Assembly (NCBI GenBank): GCA_032622095.1
Contig: CP136069.1
Coordinates: forward strand, 108,900,278 to 108,964,277
Direction of reading: 5' to 3'
DNA length: 64,000 nucleotides
Origin: Siphonodentalium dalli
Lineage: Eukaryota > Mollusca > Scaphopoda > Gadilida > Siphonodentaliidae
Part shown: in pieces, positions 1 to 10,708 of the stretch
How the letters are laid out: every line of letters starts with the position of its first letter
Position numbering within the stretch: the first letter of the stretch is position 1
The notes under the pieces: model-generated
Seen by the model: only the letters and a program-made list of their open reading frames with translations
What the model was told of the DNA's origin: nothing
Databases searched by the model: none
Position numbers and translations under genes: made by a program

Positions 1-159
1 ATACATGCAGTCACGGCTGGAAACAATGGTAACTCTAACTTTTGATCTGGAGATTGCATGTAAATCCCAATTATAATTTTTTTATTCTTGTGAAAACTAT
101 TCCGACCTAAATCAAAATTTTGCCAATTTACTATTTTTGGTGAGATTTAAAATTGAGTA

Positions 160-315
160 ATATAAATCCATAGGAGCTTGGAACTTAATCAACAAATTCC
201 CTTAAAAATTGCCCTATGATTATTTATGGCCAACCTATTGTTCACCAAAAATTATCTTCAGGCAGATGCATGTTGATAATTTTTGGCAGTTATTTATAAA
301 GTTCCAAGCTCCTGT
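160..315. repeat. short inverted-repeat element (MITE-like)
   Basis: The word AGGAGCTTGGAACTT near 172 returns as its reverse complement at 299-313. The sequence just outside the arms (TATAAATC / GATTAATA) is also partly symmetric. About 110 bases of AT-rich DNA lie between the arms. No ORF is present and no target duplication is clear. A small non-autonomous DNA transposon fits best. Confidence 0.5.
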
Positions 316-520
316 GATTAATATAAAGTGGATTTGCTATATTTGATTAGAATTTAGAGGTAAAATCGATATTGTAAAAGGTGGTATTGCGAGCCCAACT
401 GAAAAGGAGTGTTCAGATGAGTCCATTACATTGATCCGTATGTTGCTTTGACATGATTCATTGTCTACATTAAGCCTTTCACAAAAACACATACTTTACA
501 TTATAAATCAGAGCTTGTGA

Positions 521-799
521 TTAAAGGCACGGATGGCCTTCACAGTGGGTATCGCTGTTAAAATAGTCACATCCGCTAAAACAGAAATAATATTGAGTAA
601 ATAGTATGTTATGGTCAAGTTCATATGCTTTGTTATGTAAACAAAAGCCAAAAATGTTACAGAACCTGATTACATAACCCAGCGTACAAACTTAACAATA
701 ACATACTACATGTATTTACGCAATATTTATGACTGGTATAAGAACAAAATATGTCTGTTTTACAGCAATACCCACCGCGAAGGCCATACGTGCCCTTAA
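521..799. mobile_element. TTAA-flanked MITE (piggyBac-like target)
   Basis: The element proper is 525-795. It begins AGGCACGGATGGCCTTC and ends with the near-complement GAAGGCCATACGTGCCC. TTAA lies directly outside both ends (521-524 and 796-799). The arms extend for most of the length, so the whole unit can fold back. TTAA target duplication is typical of piggyBac-type transposases, but no transposase is present here. Related degraded sequence recurs at about 9340-9560 and 9980-10210, sharing words such as TTTGTTATG-TAAACAAAAGC. Confidence 0.6.
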
Positions 800-1434
800 T
801 AATATTATTGCAGCTAATAAGTTTGATAGGTGCTATTGGAATAAAACCAATATTGCAAATCAATATATCTGTAATAAATTGATTGTATGATGTCAAATCC
901 AAACAAATAAACACTTTATTGACATAAATACAAGTTTATTTACCTTCGATTCGAAAACAGCTGCCATGTTTTATCGATTGAAAACAAGAAACGTCATAAG
1001 ACATGCGTTATGCTTTGTTGCGTTGAAAATAGAATCTCTCTGCTGTGTGTGTGTTAATGAACGCATCCCATCTGTCTGAGCCTCGGTATTATTCTCTTTA
1101 ATCCAATATCAATGCAACTTTCTCGTCTGAACGCAACTTTAGAGTTTCTTCATTCAGTGTTTATTTATTTAAAATGCTGTCGCATATCAAACAACATAAT
1201 CAGGAAAAAATAAACAATGAATGAAGAAATTTTAAAGCTGAATTTTCTGTGGTTACTCATAGGCATCTGTTGAATTCAGGGTTTTTTATTATTCATGTAT
1301 TTTTATTGAAAATGACTGCATGGTGAAGCGATACACAATCACCGTCTAAAACAGATCTAGAGTTCTAGACCGAAAATTGCTTTGCTTCCAGTGTTTTCGT
1401 TCTATACTGTTGTAAAAGTTTATCTCCCGCCTAC
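800..1434. other. AT-rich stretch, no feature recognised
   Basis: I see no ORF of credible composition, no repeat shared with the rest of the window and no RNA gene here. It contains short runs such as TGTGTGTGT near 1045 and a C-run near 1440 at the border of the next element. Confidence 0.4.
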
Positions 1435-3160
1435 GCATCCCCCCCCCCATAACCCCCGTCTGAATTTGTTCTTTAATACCTCAACAACTAATGGGCAGAT
1501 AGACTAATTTTATCATTCAATATGACTATATGACTAAGAAAAAACCTATCATTGGTGACAAGAAAGCAAGTATTCTTTGTCAAGGAGGCAAATTTTCATT
1601 GAAAATTACTTAGTTTTAATATCACCCCCCCACCTGAATTTGTTTTTGCCTCAACATCCAACAGCCAGTTAGTCTCATTTTATCATTCAATATGACTTTG
1701 CGACTAAGAAAAAAGTATCATTGGCAACAAGGAAGCATGTATTTTCTGTGAAATAGGCAATGTATTTTCAGTGAAAGAGGCAATAATTATAGTTTGGAGA
1801 ATTTTCATTGAAAATTTCCTAGTTTATCCCCTATCCCCCCTCATTGGCAACAAGGAACATGTATTTTCTGTGAAAAGGCCAATAATTGAAGTCTTGCCAA
1901 CCCCAACCCCCTGAATTTTTTTTTACTACAATATCTTATTTTCATTAAAAATTACCTACATGTAGCTTCTGCCGTAGATCATGCCATGAATCTCTACTCT
2001 GGCTAACGCCCGTAGAGATCATATTCCACCAGTCCGAAACCTTGGAACTTTTTGAAGTAGTTTTGACATGGAACCTTATAAAGTCGAAAAAATAACACAG
2101 GGAATATATTTCTTAGTTATTATCTGTTCCTTACTAATGCACTTTACTGTAGGTGAAGGTCCCAACTCAAAATTTCATGTTGAAAGCGGATTTTTGAGAG
2201 ATTTTGCTTTGCTTTGCTGACAATTATAGCATTTCTACTGGGTAAATAATTCAATGTTTATTGTGATATCGGGTCACAAAGGTCATAGAAAAACATGCAA
2301 TTTTGAGTTGGGACATTCACCCATTGTGAAACTTGTACATTATTAAGGAACAGATAATAGCTGAGAAATATATTCCCCGCGTTATTGTTAGACTTTATAA
2401 TATCCCCTGTCAAAACTTCAAAAAGTTCAAAGGTTTCGTATTAGTGGAATATGATCTCTATGGGCATTAATAAGACAGAGTAGAGAGTCATGGCATGATC
2501 TACCTCTTCCGAAGAAAAACATGGGTTTTTCCGAAGAAAAACCTGCCACTACATGTTAAGGTAAGAAAAATTCATGTGGGTGGAGGGGGAGATCAACTAT
2601 GTATTTTTCAATGAAAATTCTCCGCACCTCTTTAATAGAATATACATGCTTCCTTGTCGCCAACAATAGTTTTTTTTAGTCGCATAGTCATATGAATGAT
2701 AAAATTAGAATAACTATTGAGGTAAAATTCAGGCGGGAGGGGAAGATAAACAAGGTAATTTTCATTGAAAATTCTCCAAACTTTAAATATTGACTCTTTC
2801 ACAGAAAAAAACATGCTTCCTTGATGCCATTGATAGTTTTACTTAGTCGCATATTCATATTGAAAGATAAAATGAGACTGACTTAACTGGCCATGAGATG
2901 CTGTGGTAGAAATTCTCTGGACTTTCTCTGGAATTATTGCCTATTTCACAAAAAATACATGCCAATATTAGTTTTCTTAGTTGCACAGTCATAGTGAATC
3001 ATAAAATGAGACTAATTGGATTAGATGTTGAGGTAAATACACAAAAAAATTCTGAACTGTAATGCCTCTGCCGAAGAAAAAACATGCTTCCTTGTCACCA
3101 ATGATAGTTTTTCACATAGTCACATAGCCATATTGAATGATAAAATGACACTAAATGGCC
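1435..3160. mobile_element. large fold-back element with tandem-repeat arms
   Basis: The centre (1974-2503) is a clean inverted repeat: GTAGATCATGCCATGA on the left and TCATGGCATGATCTAC on the right, followed inward by the word for 'ATATTCCACCAG' and its complement. Outside it, both arms carry imperfect tandem units. Each has a C-rich stretch, a segment like TCATTTTATCATTCAATATG, a segment like AAGGAAGCATGTATTTTCTG, and TTTTCATTGAAAATT. On the left (1435-1970) they read forward, on the right (2505-3160) in reverse. The whole therefore folds into one stem of more than 700 bases per arm. No coding sequence is seen. The core word set recurs near 28805-28950. Confidence 0.65.
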
Positions 3161-3915
3161 ACTACATGTGAAAGTAAGAAACATTCAGACAGGGGAGATG
3201 ATCAGTCCTTCCCAGGAGACGGGAGTGATTGCTCTCGCACCCGTAGCAATTGTACTTTTCAATTCACAGGTGCTAAAATTCGCACCCATCCCTCTTCACA
3301 AAATTCTAATGGCGACTGTAATAATGTAATTGTTGGTTCAATATTGAACTATTTTATTTAACTATTTTAACTATTTTAAGGTTTATTTACATCTTTTACC
3401 ATCTCAGTTCGACTATGGCCTATTGCAGTGTAACTAGACATAGTCTAGTCTACTGTAACTTTTTGTTTGAGCAAAGACACCTTTTGCAGTTTTAGTGTGG
3501 GTGCCGTATTGCACCCGTCTTCTGCGTTGCGGTAGCCAATAACTGCTCTCGCTGTGTTTTCCTCATGGAAAGGTCTGGGGGTTACCCCAGTTTATCTCCC
3601 CCCAGGGGAGGGAAGATGCCGTAGCACATCATCATTGAAAATGGCGGAATTTACCAAACAACTGCAGACCTAAACGCGCAATATGTATGGATGTCATTAA
3701 TACGAGTAAAATATAAATTAAAAAATAAGCCACATTTTACATAGTTGCCAGGGTATAAAATGATAGATACATGCATGAGTCAAAGACACCTGTATGGAAA
3801 CGCTTCTATCATCGAACCCTTTCATGACTGGAGCTTCCTGAAATTTTGTGAAAACTCTGTACCGTAAATGCGTTCTGTTATGTATGCCAGTCTCCCATCA
3901 GGAGCCTTGTATATA
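3161..3915. other. unassigned AT-rich stretch
   Basis: No coding exon or known repeat is recognised. A small tandem run of TTTAACTATTT lies near 3349-3378. A purine-rich segment near 3600 (CCCCAGGGGAGGG) is the only GC-rich spot. Confidence 0.35.
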
Positions 3916-4128
3916 CAGTAATGCTCTAATTAATCGACCCCTTAACCACAGCAGAATTATGGGTAACTTTTCAGGATTTAGTCGGAAATATGGCTTATTG
4001 CCATTCATCGGAAAGCTCTCGGGGAGAGCTTTCCAATGAATGGCAACAAGCCAAATTTCCGACTAAATCCTGAAAAGTTACCCATAATTCTGCTGTGGTT
4101 AAGAAGTCGATTATTTAGAGCATTACTG
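3916..4128. mobile_element. near-perfect palindromic MITE, pogo/Tigger-like termini
   Basis: The left end CAGTAATGCTCTAA matches the right end TTTAGAGCATTACTG in inverse orientation, and the symmetry continues through almost the whole 213 bases. Only a few central bases around AGCTCTCGGGGAGAGC are unpaired. The 5' flank is TA and the 3' flank is CA, compatible with a mutated TA duplication. The termini resemble those of pogo/Tigger elements (CAGT...CTC...TAAT) in general style. The high arm identity suggests a young insertion or conversion between arms. Confidence 0.6.
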
Positions 4129-4778
4129 CATAAAAAGAATACATAGGCCTAACAATTAATATTTACCTTGACCTTGTAAACCAGAGCATTCTCTTATATA
4201 TGCAAGGCTCACAGTCGCAAATATAATATAAGATAATGCACTGGCACAGGAACGTTAATGCTGTACCAGCACAGCTCACGACGTGAAAGGGTTAATGATG
4301 TTTTTCGATACTATTTTTTCAGATAGAATTAAGCCCATGCTATGCACGGAACAAACACGAGCTATGAAATGTCCCAAATTGATTCATGTATATACATTAT
4401 ACCAGAAAATTATAAATTAAATCAATAATAACTTATCGAAGCTTTTCCAGACAGGGGTCCTTGATTCATATTATTTTATACCCAGGAAACTATATAAAAC
4501 TTGTTATAGGAAGAGAATGGCTAAGGCTATCTTGGATCATAAACAAAAAGGAAGAAGTTTGATTTTGCCTGCTGCGAATTAAAATGGTGTTCATCAGCAA
4601 ACTATCCCATTTCCTGCGATGCATATATTTGATTCTTAGCCAATGAAAATGCTGCAGTTGACAAACAGCAACGTATTATGTCATTCAAACAAGAATAATG
4701 AAGAGCATTTATCTTTTTGTGAGTAGCTGTAAATATTTTAAAGAGCGGAATGTACCTGAATCAATTTCCCCAGTGTAC
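4129..4778. other. AT-rich stretch with a partial hairpin repeat
   Basis: At about 4165-4235 the string GACCTTG-AA-CCAG-GCATTCTCTTATAT occurs, and it is repeated as part of a hairpin at 36640-36740. The rest shows no ORF or repeat that I recognise. Confidence 0.35.
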
Positions 4779-5199
4779 TTAAAGGTACTCAATCCGATAA
4801 AACTCCTCTCAATTACTATTTCAATGGCTTCGGGGGTCAAAAATATTTGATTCGAGTCGAGGAAGTCACCCATCAAAGCTCAGATTTGTTAGATATCGAT
4901 TTTATTACCACTTGATTTTAGAGTTATCCATCCTTGTCTGTTTGAATAGATTTTGGTGTACACATCCCGAGCAGATTACGGCAGTTGAAGGTAATTATTA
5001 GTACTCATCTCGAGTAAATAACAAATTTCAAAAATCAATATCTAATAACTCTGAGCTTTGTTTGATGGGTTCCTCGACTCGAATCAAATATTTTTTACCC
5101 CCAAAGCCAAAGAAATAGTAATATAGGACCCTCTGATCGGATTGTTGTTGTTGGAATCTGTTGAGATGGGGACCCTCTGTTCGGATTGAGTACCTTTAA
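4779..5199. mobile_element. TTAA-flanked MITE, 413 bp
   Basis: The element (4783-5195) starts AGGTACTCAATCCGA and ends TCGGATTGAGTACCT. TTAA borders both ends (4779-4782 and 5196-5199). The inner arms pair over a long stretch: GATTCGAGTCGAGGAA on the left, TTCCTCGACTCGAATC on the right. A second, shorter copy of the right-terminal word lies at 5125-5150. No transposase is present. A truncated relative is at 8669-8770. Confidence 0.65.
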
Positions 5200-6200
5200 A
5201 ACTGACTATTTTTCCAAACAGCTTTAACTTATACCAGGGACAGGGGAGGGGGTGTCTACTTTGATCAACATTTTAAAATCAACAAGTCCTTCCATTATCA
5301 AAACTATTTTGGAGATTTTACTATCCTGGTTACAGGACTGGAAAATCCTTCATTTCTCTCTAGTATTTAAAATATTAGGAATAGTCTTGTGAAATGAAGT
5401 CTCAATTTTAGAGGCATATATGACTAAAAAATACTTAACTGATACATATGGAAAAAGGTTTTCTGTTCTGTAATCAGGATAGTAAAATTTACGTAACAGA
5501 TATGACAATGTAAGGACTTTTGATATGGAATTTCTTATACATGTATGATAAACAACCTTGAAAGCCATAAATTGAGTATTTTACCACATTTTCACAAATT
5601 TATTTCACAATATTCACCAATTTCCCCATTTGTAGGTCCTTTTTATTTTTAATATGTTGTTTATCATGGGTTAATGTACTTATTCTAGCTAAGAAATATC
5701 ATGCTGCAATTAATTGGAGGTTTGGCACTTTTTTCATAACTGGACCAGACTGTACTGGACAAATTATACACCTCATTATTATTGGAAATGTTTTATTGCT
5801 ATTCACATCAGCTGTTCACATGTGAGAAAATAAGAGTGAGACAATCGCTCATTATTTTTATATTCAGAATTTCATTGTAACCACAAATGACTATGTATAC
5901 ATGTTACGTTTTAATATACACAGCATCCTGCCCATTCTAGGCATGGTATATGCTAAATGTCAAATGCATAACTGTTATATTACATTTGTGTTCAATATGA
6001 AATAAATATAATGAATCACCAATACAGTTTTCTCGTGGATTGATTATCCTGTTTTCCTATGAAACCCACAGCCTTTGTTAATTTGCCTATGTGATGAATG
6101 GGGCAGATTGTTGCAGGGATTGTATCTGTAATTATAATATAGTTGAACCGTATGACCATGGTTGTCTTTGTCACTCTTGCCCAATGATTCACATTCCCAT
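5200..6200. other. AT-rich stretch, nothing recognised
   Basis: No exon with plausible splice signals, no repeat shared with the rest of the window and no hairpin of note was found. A host intron or intergenic segment is the simplest reading. Confidence 0.3.
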
Positions 6201-6220
6201 GAATGGGTTGGATGGGGTAC

Positions 6221-6620
6221 CATGGGGGGGGGGGGGGGGGTGATTTGCATCTACTCATCAAAGTGTACACAATCGTACACAAAAAGGGTACTTTTCTACA
6301 CTTAAAGAGTAGTAGAATTTGTGTGAATAAATATACTCATAAAAGTGTAGATATGGTAAGTACACTTTATGTGTACATAACTACTCTTACAGTGTACACC
6401 AATCTCTACACATTTGTGTACCCCATTTCTACACAATATTGTGTGGGAAAGTGTAAAATTATACACCACGAAAGAGTAGCCACACTTACACAAATAGAGT
6501 AATTTTTACTCTTACTCTATTTCTACTATTTAAAGGATTGGATCAACTTTTACCAATAAAGAGTAGCCATTCTACTCTTTTGTGTAGATTTTCTACACTT
6601 ATGTTTTTTCAGTGTAGGTT
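6221..6620. repeat. field of GTGTA/TACAC and AGAGTA/TACTCT words after a G-run
   Basis: A run of about 18 G (from 6223) is followed by TGATTTGCATC and then some 350 bases. In these, 5- to 8-base words GTGTACAC, AAGTGTA, TACACTT, AGAGTAG and CTACTCT recur in both orientations at irregular spacing. It ends near TTTTTTCAGTGTAGG. This is neither a simple microsatellite nor a tandem array. The nearest known parallel is the short subterminal repeats to which hAT transposases bind, but no termini could be fixed. Confidence 0.55.
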
Positions 6621-6825
6621 GTTTTAGCGACTTTCATATGGTATATATATCACTGGCTTTACAACATTTACCATATCCACCCAAGATGGATAGAACTACG
6701 AATGTTGAGTTGTGTAGGCTATTGGTTGTCATAAAACTGTGTATGCGCACAATAATGCAATAACTTGCGATAAATGTCAGAAATTTTCAATTGTCCCACA
6801 ATACACCCACATATAAGTAAATTTA

Positions 6826-7000
6826 TTTCGGCGATTTTTTTTAACAGTCGTCTATTCCGGCGAAAAGTCGTATATCTCGGCGAAATGTCTTAAATTACGG
6901 CGAATAGTCCCGACCTTCGGTGAAGTTGTCGTCAGTTTCCGGCGAACTGTCCCAAATCTCGGCGAAGTGTCCGGAAAATTGTTGCGGCGAAATATACTTC
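6826..7000. repeat. irregular CGGCGAA array
   Basis: The motif TCGGCGAA (variants CCGGCGAA, ACGGCGAA, TTCGGTGAA) recurs about every 20-30 bases from 6828 to 6992. It is usually followed by a short variable word such as GTGTCC, ATGTCT or CTGTCC. CpG density is much higher than in the surrounding DNA. A minus-strand ORF crosses it, but its repetitive composition argues against coding. Confidence 0.5.
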
Positions 7001-7301
7001 CGCAAATCGTCACGTCGCAATTAAATCTCGAGACAAGACGCATCACAAACGGGAACCTGACACACAAGGCATTAAAGGGATTGTTAATCAGCACTGTAAA
7101 TATAATTGCTCGAATCAACAAACAAACGTGCTATATTTTAATATGATCATTCAACACACTGTATCCACAGTTTTATTATAAACTCTTCTATCATTACGAT
7201 AGTTTTATCAGAATAGTTTTACTATTATCGTTTATATACCCAATATACTGGGGTGCTTCTCACCTAAATGAGGGATTTCCATAACAAGCAATTAACTACC
7301 A

Positions 7302-7800
7302 CGCTGGACAAAACAAGTGTCCACTTAACGGTCTTAACCGCGGTGCCCCATATAAAAAAAACCCAGGGTACAACCTGGGTGCAAAGTACCGTGGTACTGG
7401 TACCCCGGGATATTGGACAAACACCCCGGTACTAGTGGGACCTGGGTATACCGCGGTACTAGTACCTGGGTTTACCGAGGTGCTACCACCTGGGTATACC
7501 GCGGTACTAATAGTACCGCGGTATACCCAGGTGCTAGTACCGGGGTGTTTGTCCAATATCCCGGGGTACCAGTACCGCGGTATACCCAGGTGGTAGCACC
7601 GCGGTATACCCAGGTACTAGTACCACGGTGTTTGTCCAATATCCCGGGGTACCAGTACCGCGGTATACCCAGATACTAGTACCGTCGTATATCCAGGTAA
7701 TAGCACCGCGGTATATCCAGGTACTACTGGTACCGGGGTGTTTGTCCAATATCCCGGGGTACCAGTACTATAATGTACCCTGGTATACCACGGTGTGTAT
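7302..7800. repeat. GC-rich palindrome cassette (CCGCGGTA words)
   Basis: The cassette opens with a hairpin, CTGGACAAAACAAGTGTCCA (7304-7323). It continues with about 450 bases of TACCGCGGTA, GGTATACC, ACCCAGGT, GTACTAGTACC and GGGGTGTTTGTCCAATATC in alternating orientations. The composition is sharply GC-rich against AT-rich flanks. ORFs on both strands read as low-complexity peptides built on PGYTAV or YRGT, which follows from the repeats. The opening hairpin recurs exactly at 40887-40906 in front of a different array. Confidence 0.6.
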
Positions 7801-7889
7801 ATACAATGCATATGCACTTTATCCATATATATTTCTGCCCTACATTAGCACCCCCTGTGAACAGGTCCTCTTCAATGGGTAAGAATACT

Positions 7890-8190
7890 GGTTGCAGTGG
7901 GTAAAGAAATATAGGTATAGATTGCTGCATATATTGAAGAAACATGGAAATAAAATATTTCAGTTGTATTTGTTCCATGACACTTATATATTCTGAACAG
8001 CGAACAACATTTTTCGAGTTAACTGCTATAATACAGATTCTATCGAATGGTACTGTTTGCAGTGGTGGTCGGATTTGTTTGTTCGGTGTTCAGAATACAA
8101 GTGCCAGGACACAAAGACAACTGAAATATTTTATTTCTATATTTTTCTTCAATATATATGCGGCATTCTATACATTTATCTACTAATCTC
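7890..8190. mobile_element. inverted-repeat MITE
   Basis: The left arm (about 7924-8000) contains ATGGAAATAAAATATTTCAG. The right arm (8088-8166) contains its complement, CTGAAATATTTTATTTC, and pairing extends over roughly 80 bases per arm with scattered mismatches. The loop is about 90 bases. No TIR-specific terminus or target duplication could be fixed. Confidence 0.5.
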
Positions 8191-8668
8191 TATCAAATCT
8201 GTGACAAAATATATGAACACAAATTTCAAGAGGTATTCAAAGGCTCATAATATTTATCGGAATACTAGTACATTGGATATTGTCGAACTGGGTGAAAATT
8301 AAAGGGGCACTAAATTTTTGGCAGTCCAAGCATCAAAGGTGTATTCTGAAAGTCACTCAAAATGAAAAATGATCAACAATCATAATTATTTTTCAAACTA
8401 ATATAAGTATGGTTGAATGAACGCTAGTCTTTGAATGTATATGGTATTTTGTGGAACATATAGTATTATAATCTTTTAAACTAGTTATTTAATTCATGTT
8501 GAATTAAAGTAAACAAAGTATGAATTAAACCTATCCATTGCTTTTGCTCATGCAGGCATTGCAGGGTGGTGATGTATGATTGAACCCCTGAAAGACAAAC
8601 TGACACGGAATTTGGGTAGTAAGGCTTTTTTCAAAATATTAATAGTGATTATAACAAATATAAAATAT

Positions 8669-8770
8669 TTAAAGATACACAATCTGATTAAACACCTCTA
8701 ACTTACTATTTCTTCAGGGTTAAACGATATTTGAATCGAGTCAAGGAACCCAACCATCAAAGCTCATAGT
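8669..8770. mobile_element. truncated relative of the 4779-5199 MITE
   Basis: After TTAA at 8669-8672 the sequence AGATACACAATCTGATTAAA continues with GAATCGAGTCAAGGAACCCA and ATCAAAGCTCA, as in the left arm of the MITE at 4783. The right arm is missing. The copy stops where the next palindromic element begins. Confidence 0.5.
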
Positions 8771-8933
8771 TATTTTTCACCACCCCGAATATTTGGCGGC
8801 CTAGCAAAAATTCTGTTCACTTTTTCCAGTAGATATATGCGGATGCCATTTCAGGCATGTCTTTAATAGTTCTGGAAGAAGTCAGTAGAATTCTTTCTAG
8901 GCCGCCAAATATTTGAGGTGGTGATAAATAACA
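8768..8933. mobile_element. palindromic MITE with CACCACC ends
   Basis: The left end reads GTTATTTTTCACCACCCCG-AATATTTGGCGGCC. The right end reads GGCCGCCAAATATTTGAGG-TGGTGATAAATAAC. Arms are about 40 bases with an 80-base loop. It sits against the truncated MITE at 8669-8770 and probably broke it. Confidence 0.55.
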
Positions 8934-8989
8934 CATTTTGAAAATTTTCCACATTTTTCCACATTGCCAGAGAAATTGTAATTAAGGAG

Positions 8990-9181
8990 TGTTTAGACGG
9001 ATTGTGGAATTTTAAATTATTATGGCAATTCCTCTCTCTCTCTCTCTCTGCCTTTGTCAGTCTGTCTTTCTCTGCCTGCTGTCTTCTTTTCGTCAGCTTA
9101 TTATTGTTCTTCAGCTTTTCTCTGATATATCTTCTTATGTCGGCCATATGTTCTCCAATGGGAATTGCAACTTTATTACAT
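8990..9181 (-). CDS. possible internal exon, basic coiled-coil-like peptide, unknown gene
   Basis: On the minus strand a pyrimidine-rich tract ends TTCTCTTGTAG at 9182-9192. An open frame starts at 9180 and reads CNKVAIPIGEHMADIRRYIR, then EKLKNNNKLTKRRQQAEK and a run of KAERERER. The peptide is helical, charged and of ordinary amino-acid composition, unlike the repeat-derived ORFs elsewhere. The ERERER stretch comes from a GA microsatellite. The frame stays open into the neighbouring MITE, so the 3' limit is unknown and no good donor is visible. It could belong with the candidate exon at 10385-10522, but the phases do not fit directly, so an intervening exon or chance must be allowed. I do not recognise the family. 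Confidence 0.3.
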
Positions 9182-9339
9182 CTACAAGAGAATAACATTT
9201 CAATTTAAACATTTAATTGAGTTGGATTCTAGATAATTCTTACTGTCCGTTTAAATCTGGCAATAAACAAGGGTAAATTCACATTTGCTTTTTACTCAAA
9301 ACATTTATTTTAGTGATGAAAAGAGTTTGAATATATTGC

Positions 9340-10260
9340 ACATTAAAGATACGGGGGGGGCCTTGTGGTGGGTATGCTGTTAAAATATTCATCCCCGTCA
9401 AAACCGCCACAAGCAAAAGGAATAGTAAGATATAGACAGACCTTGTTCTTATGTTAATCAGAAATATGGCATAAACAGTAAGTTATTGTCAACTTTTCCC
9501 CTTTGTTATGTAAACAAAAGCATAAAAAGTTACTTTCCCTGGCTTGTATTCAGATCTGGGTATATATGGTAAACATAAAGAGCGTTATTTGTTTCTGTTT
9601 AATATCATGATATGGAAATAATAAAGAGCGTTTATATCATTTTTGTACGATAAACCAATATATTTGCGCTGCGTTATGTAAACAGAAGCAAAACTTCTGT
9701 TACACAACTTCTGTAACACGCACAGTCTCTTGTTTAAGTACACCAGCGTACGTCTTGGCGACAATATACTATTTACGCGCTGATTAGGTATGGCATATAT
9801 AACCCTAAGTTGTGATTGAACCAATGTTTGCTTGGTTGATTCATTATGGTTCAACATTATTAAGCACAAGTCTAATAGAATGGCATTCACACAAATTGCT
9901 GTGATTTCTTATTAAGGTGCTTACTGTTGTGAATGTGACATTTCTGTTTGAAATTTTGCTTTTAATTGCTTTAAATTCAGGATTCATCGTGATTTAAATG
10001 CTCATGCAGTAAGTGTTAGCGGTGGGCATTACTGTTAAACTTTTCACATCCGTAAACACCAACATAAACAGAAAGAATGTTATATTAAATACAAATTTTT
10101 TTCTTATAACAATCATAAATATCGCATAAATAGTATGTTATTGTCAAGTTAGTACGCTTTGTTATGGAAACAAAAGCCAAAAACGTTACAGTAATTGGCT
10201 TTTATTTACATAAGAAAGTGTTAAATTTGAGTGATAGGTGGGAATTAAAAGGTGTAACAC
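9340..10260. repeat. degraded relatives of the 521-799 MITE
   Basis: Two segments (about 9340-9560 and 9980-10210) share ordered words with the MITE at 521-799: a GTGGGTAT-GCTGTTAAAAT-like start, CACATCC, GCATAAATAGTATGTTATTG, and CTTTGTTATG-AAACAAAAGCC with GTTACAG. The copies are diverged and their ends are not clear. The DNA between them has no recognised content. Confidence 0.4.
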
Positions 10261-10384
10261 TAGTATGAGTGGGAACCGAAAATTATGCCATCCGTGACTG
10301 CGACAAATCTTTATTTTTCGTGATCACGAATGTAATAAATTTGATATAAATAATTTTTTAATAAAATATTAGAAGCAAACTCAC

Positions 10385-10522
10385 ATTAAAAGATTCACTG
10401 GAAGATGTGTCGGACACTGTTGGCGATTCAACAGATGCTGCACTGCTGTGCTGTTCTTGAGTGCAGCTGACACTGCCGGTTGATGAATGTTGTACATGTA
10501 CATTCGTAGATGTGTTAGAATT
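10385..10522 (-). CDS. possible internal host exon, Ser/Thr-rich
   Basis: On the minus strand a 138-base open segment lies between TTATATAG (acceptor-like, weak pyrimidine tract) and a consensus donor GTGAGT at 10384-10379. It is exactly 46 codons, phase 0 at both sides: NSNTSTNVHVQHSSTGSVSC followed by TQEQHSSAASVESPTVSDTS and SSESFN. The Ser/Thr-rich peptide resembles the disordered part of a regulatory protein, but low complexity makes homology calls unsafe. It is not shared with any repeat in the window. If real, the gene runs toward lower coordinates. The function is unknown. Confidence 0.3.
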
Positions 10523-10708
10523 CTATATAACCAGTTTCATAAATTCACCCGTGGTCGATGACGTCAATGTTGAATTCTTCAAGATATCTCACACAGAATT
10601 TTAATGTCCTGTACACAATATAACATTTCTTACAACAACTTGTGTTTTTCATCGGAATTCAGAAAAAAAATGGTGATCAGAAACTCTCACATAGCCACAA
10701 AAACATCA

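Noticed and set aside
6016-6502. ORFs with poly-Pro or poly-Gly
   Set aside because: They arise from translating the G-run at 6223 and the GTGTA word field.
7296-7882. Several overlapping ORFs rich in PGYTAV, YRGT and VPRY
   Set aside because: They are read from palindromic repeats on both strands and are mirror shadows of each other, so not a protein.
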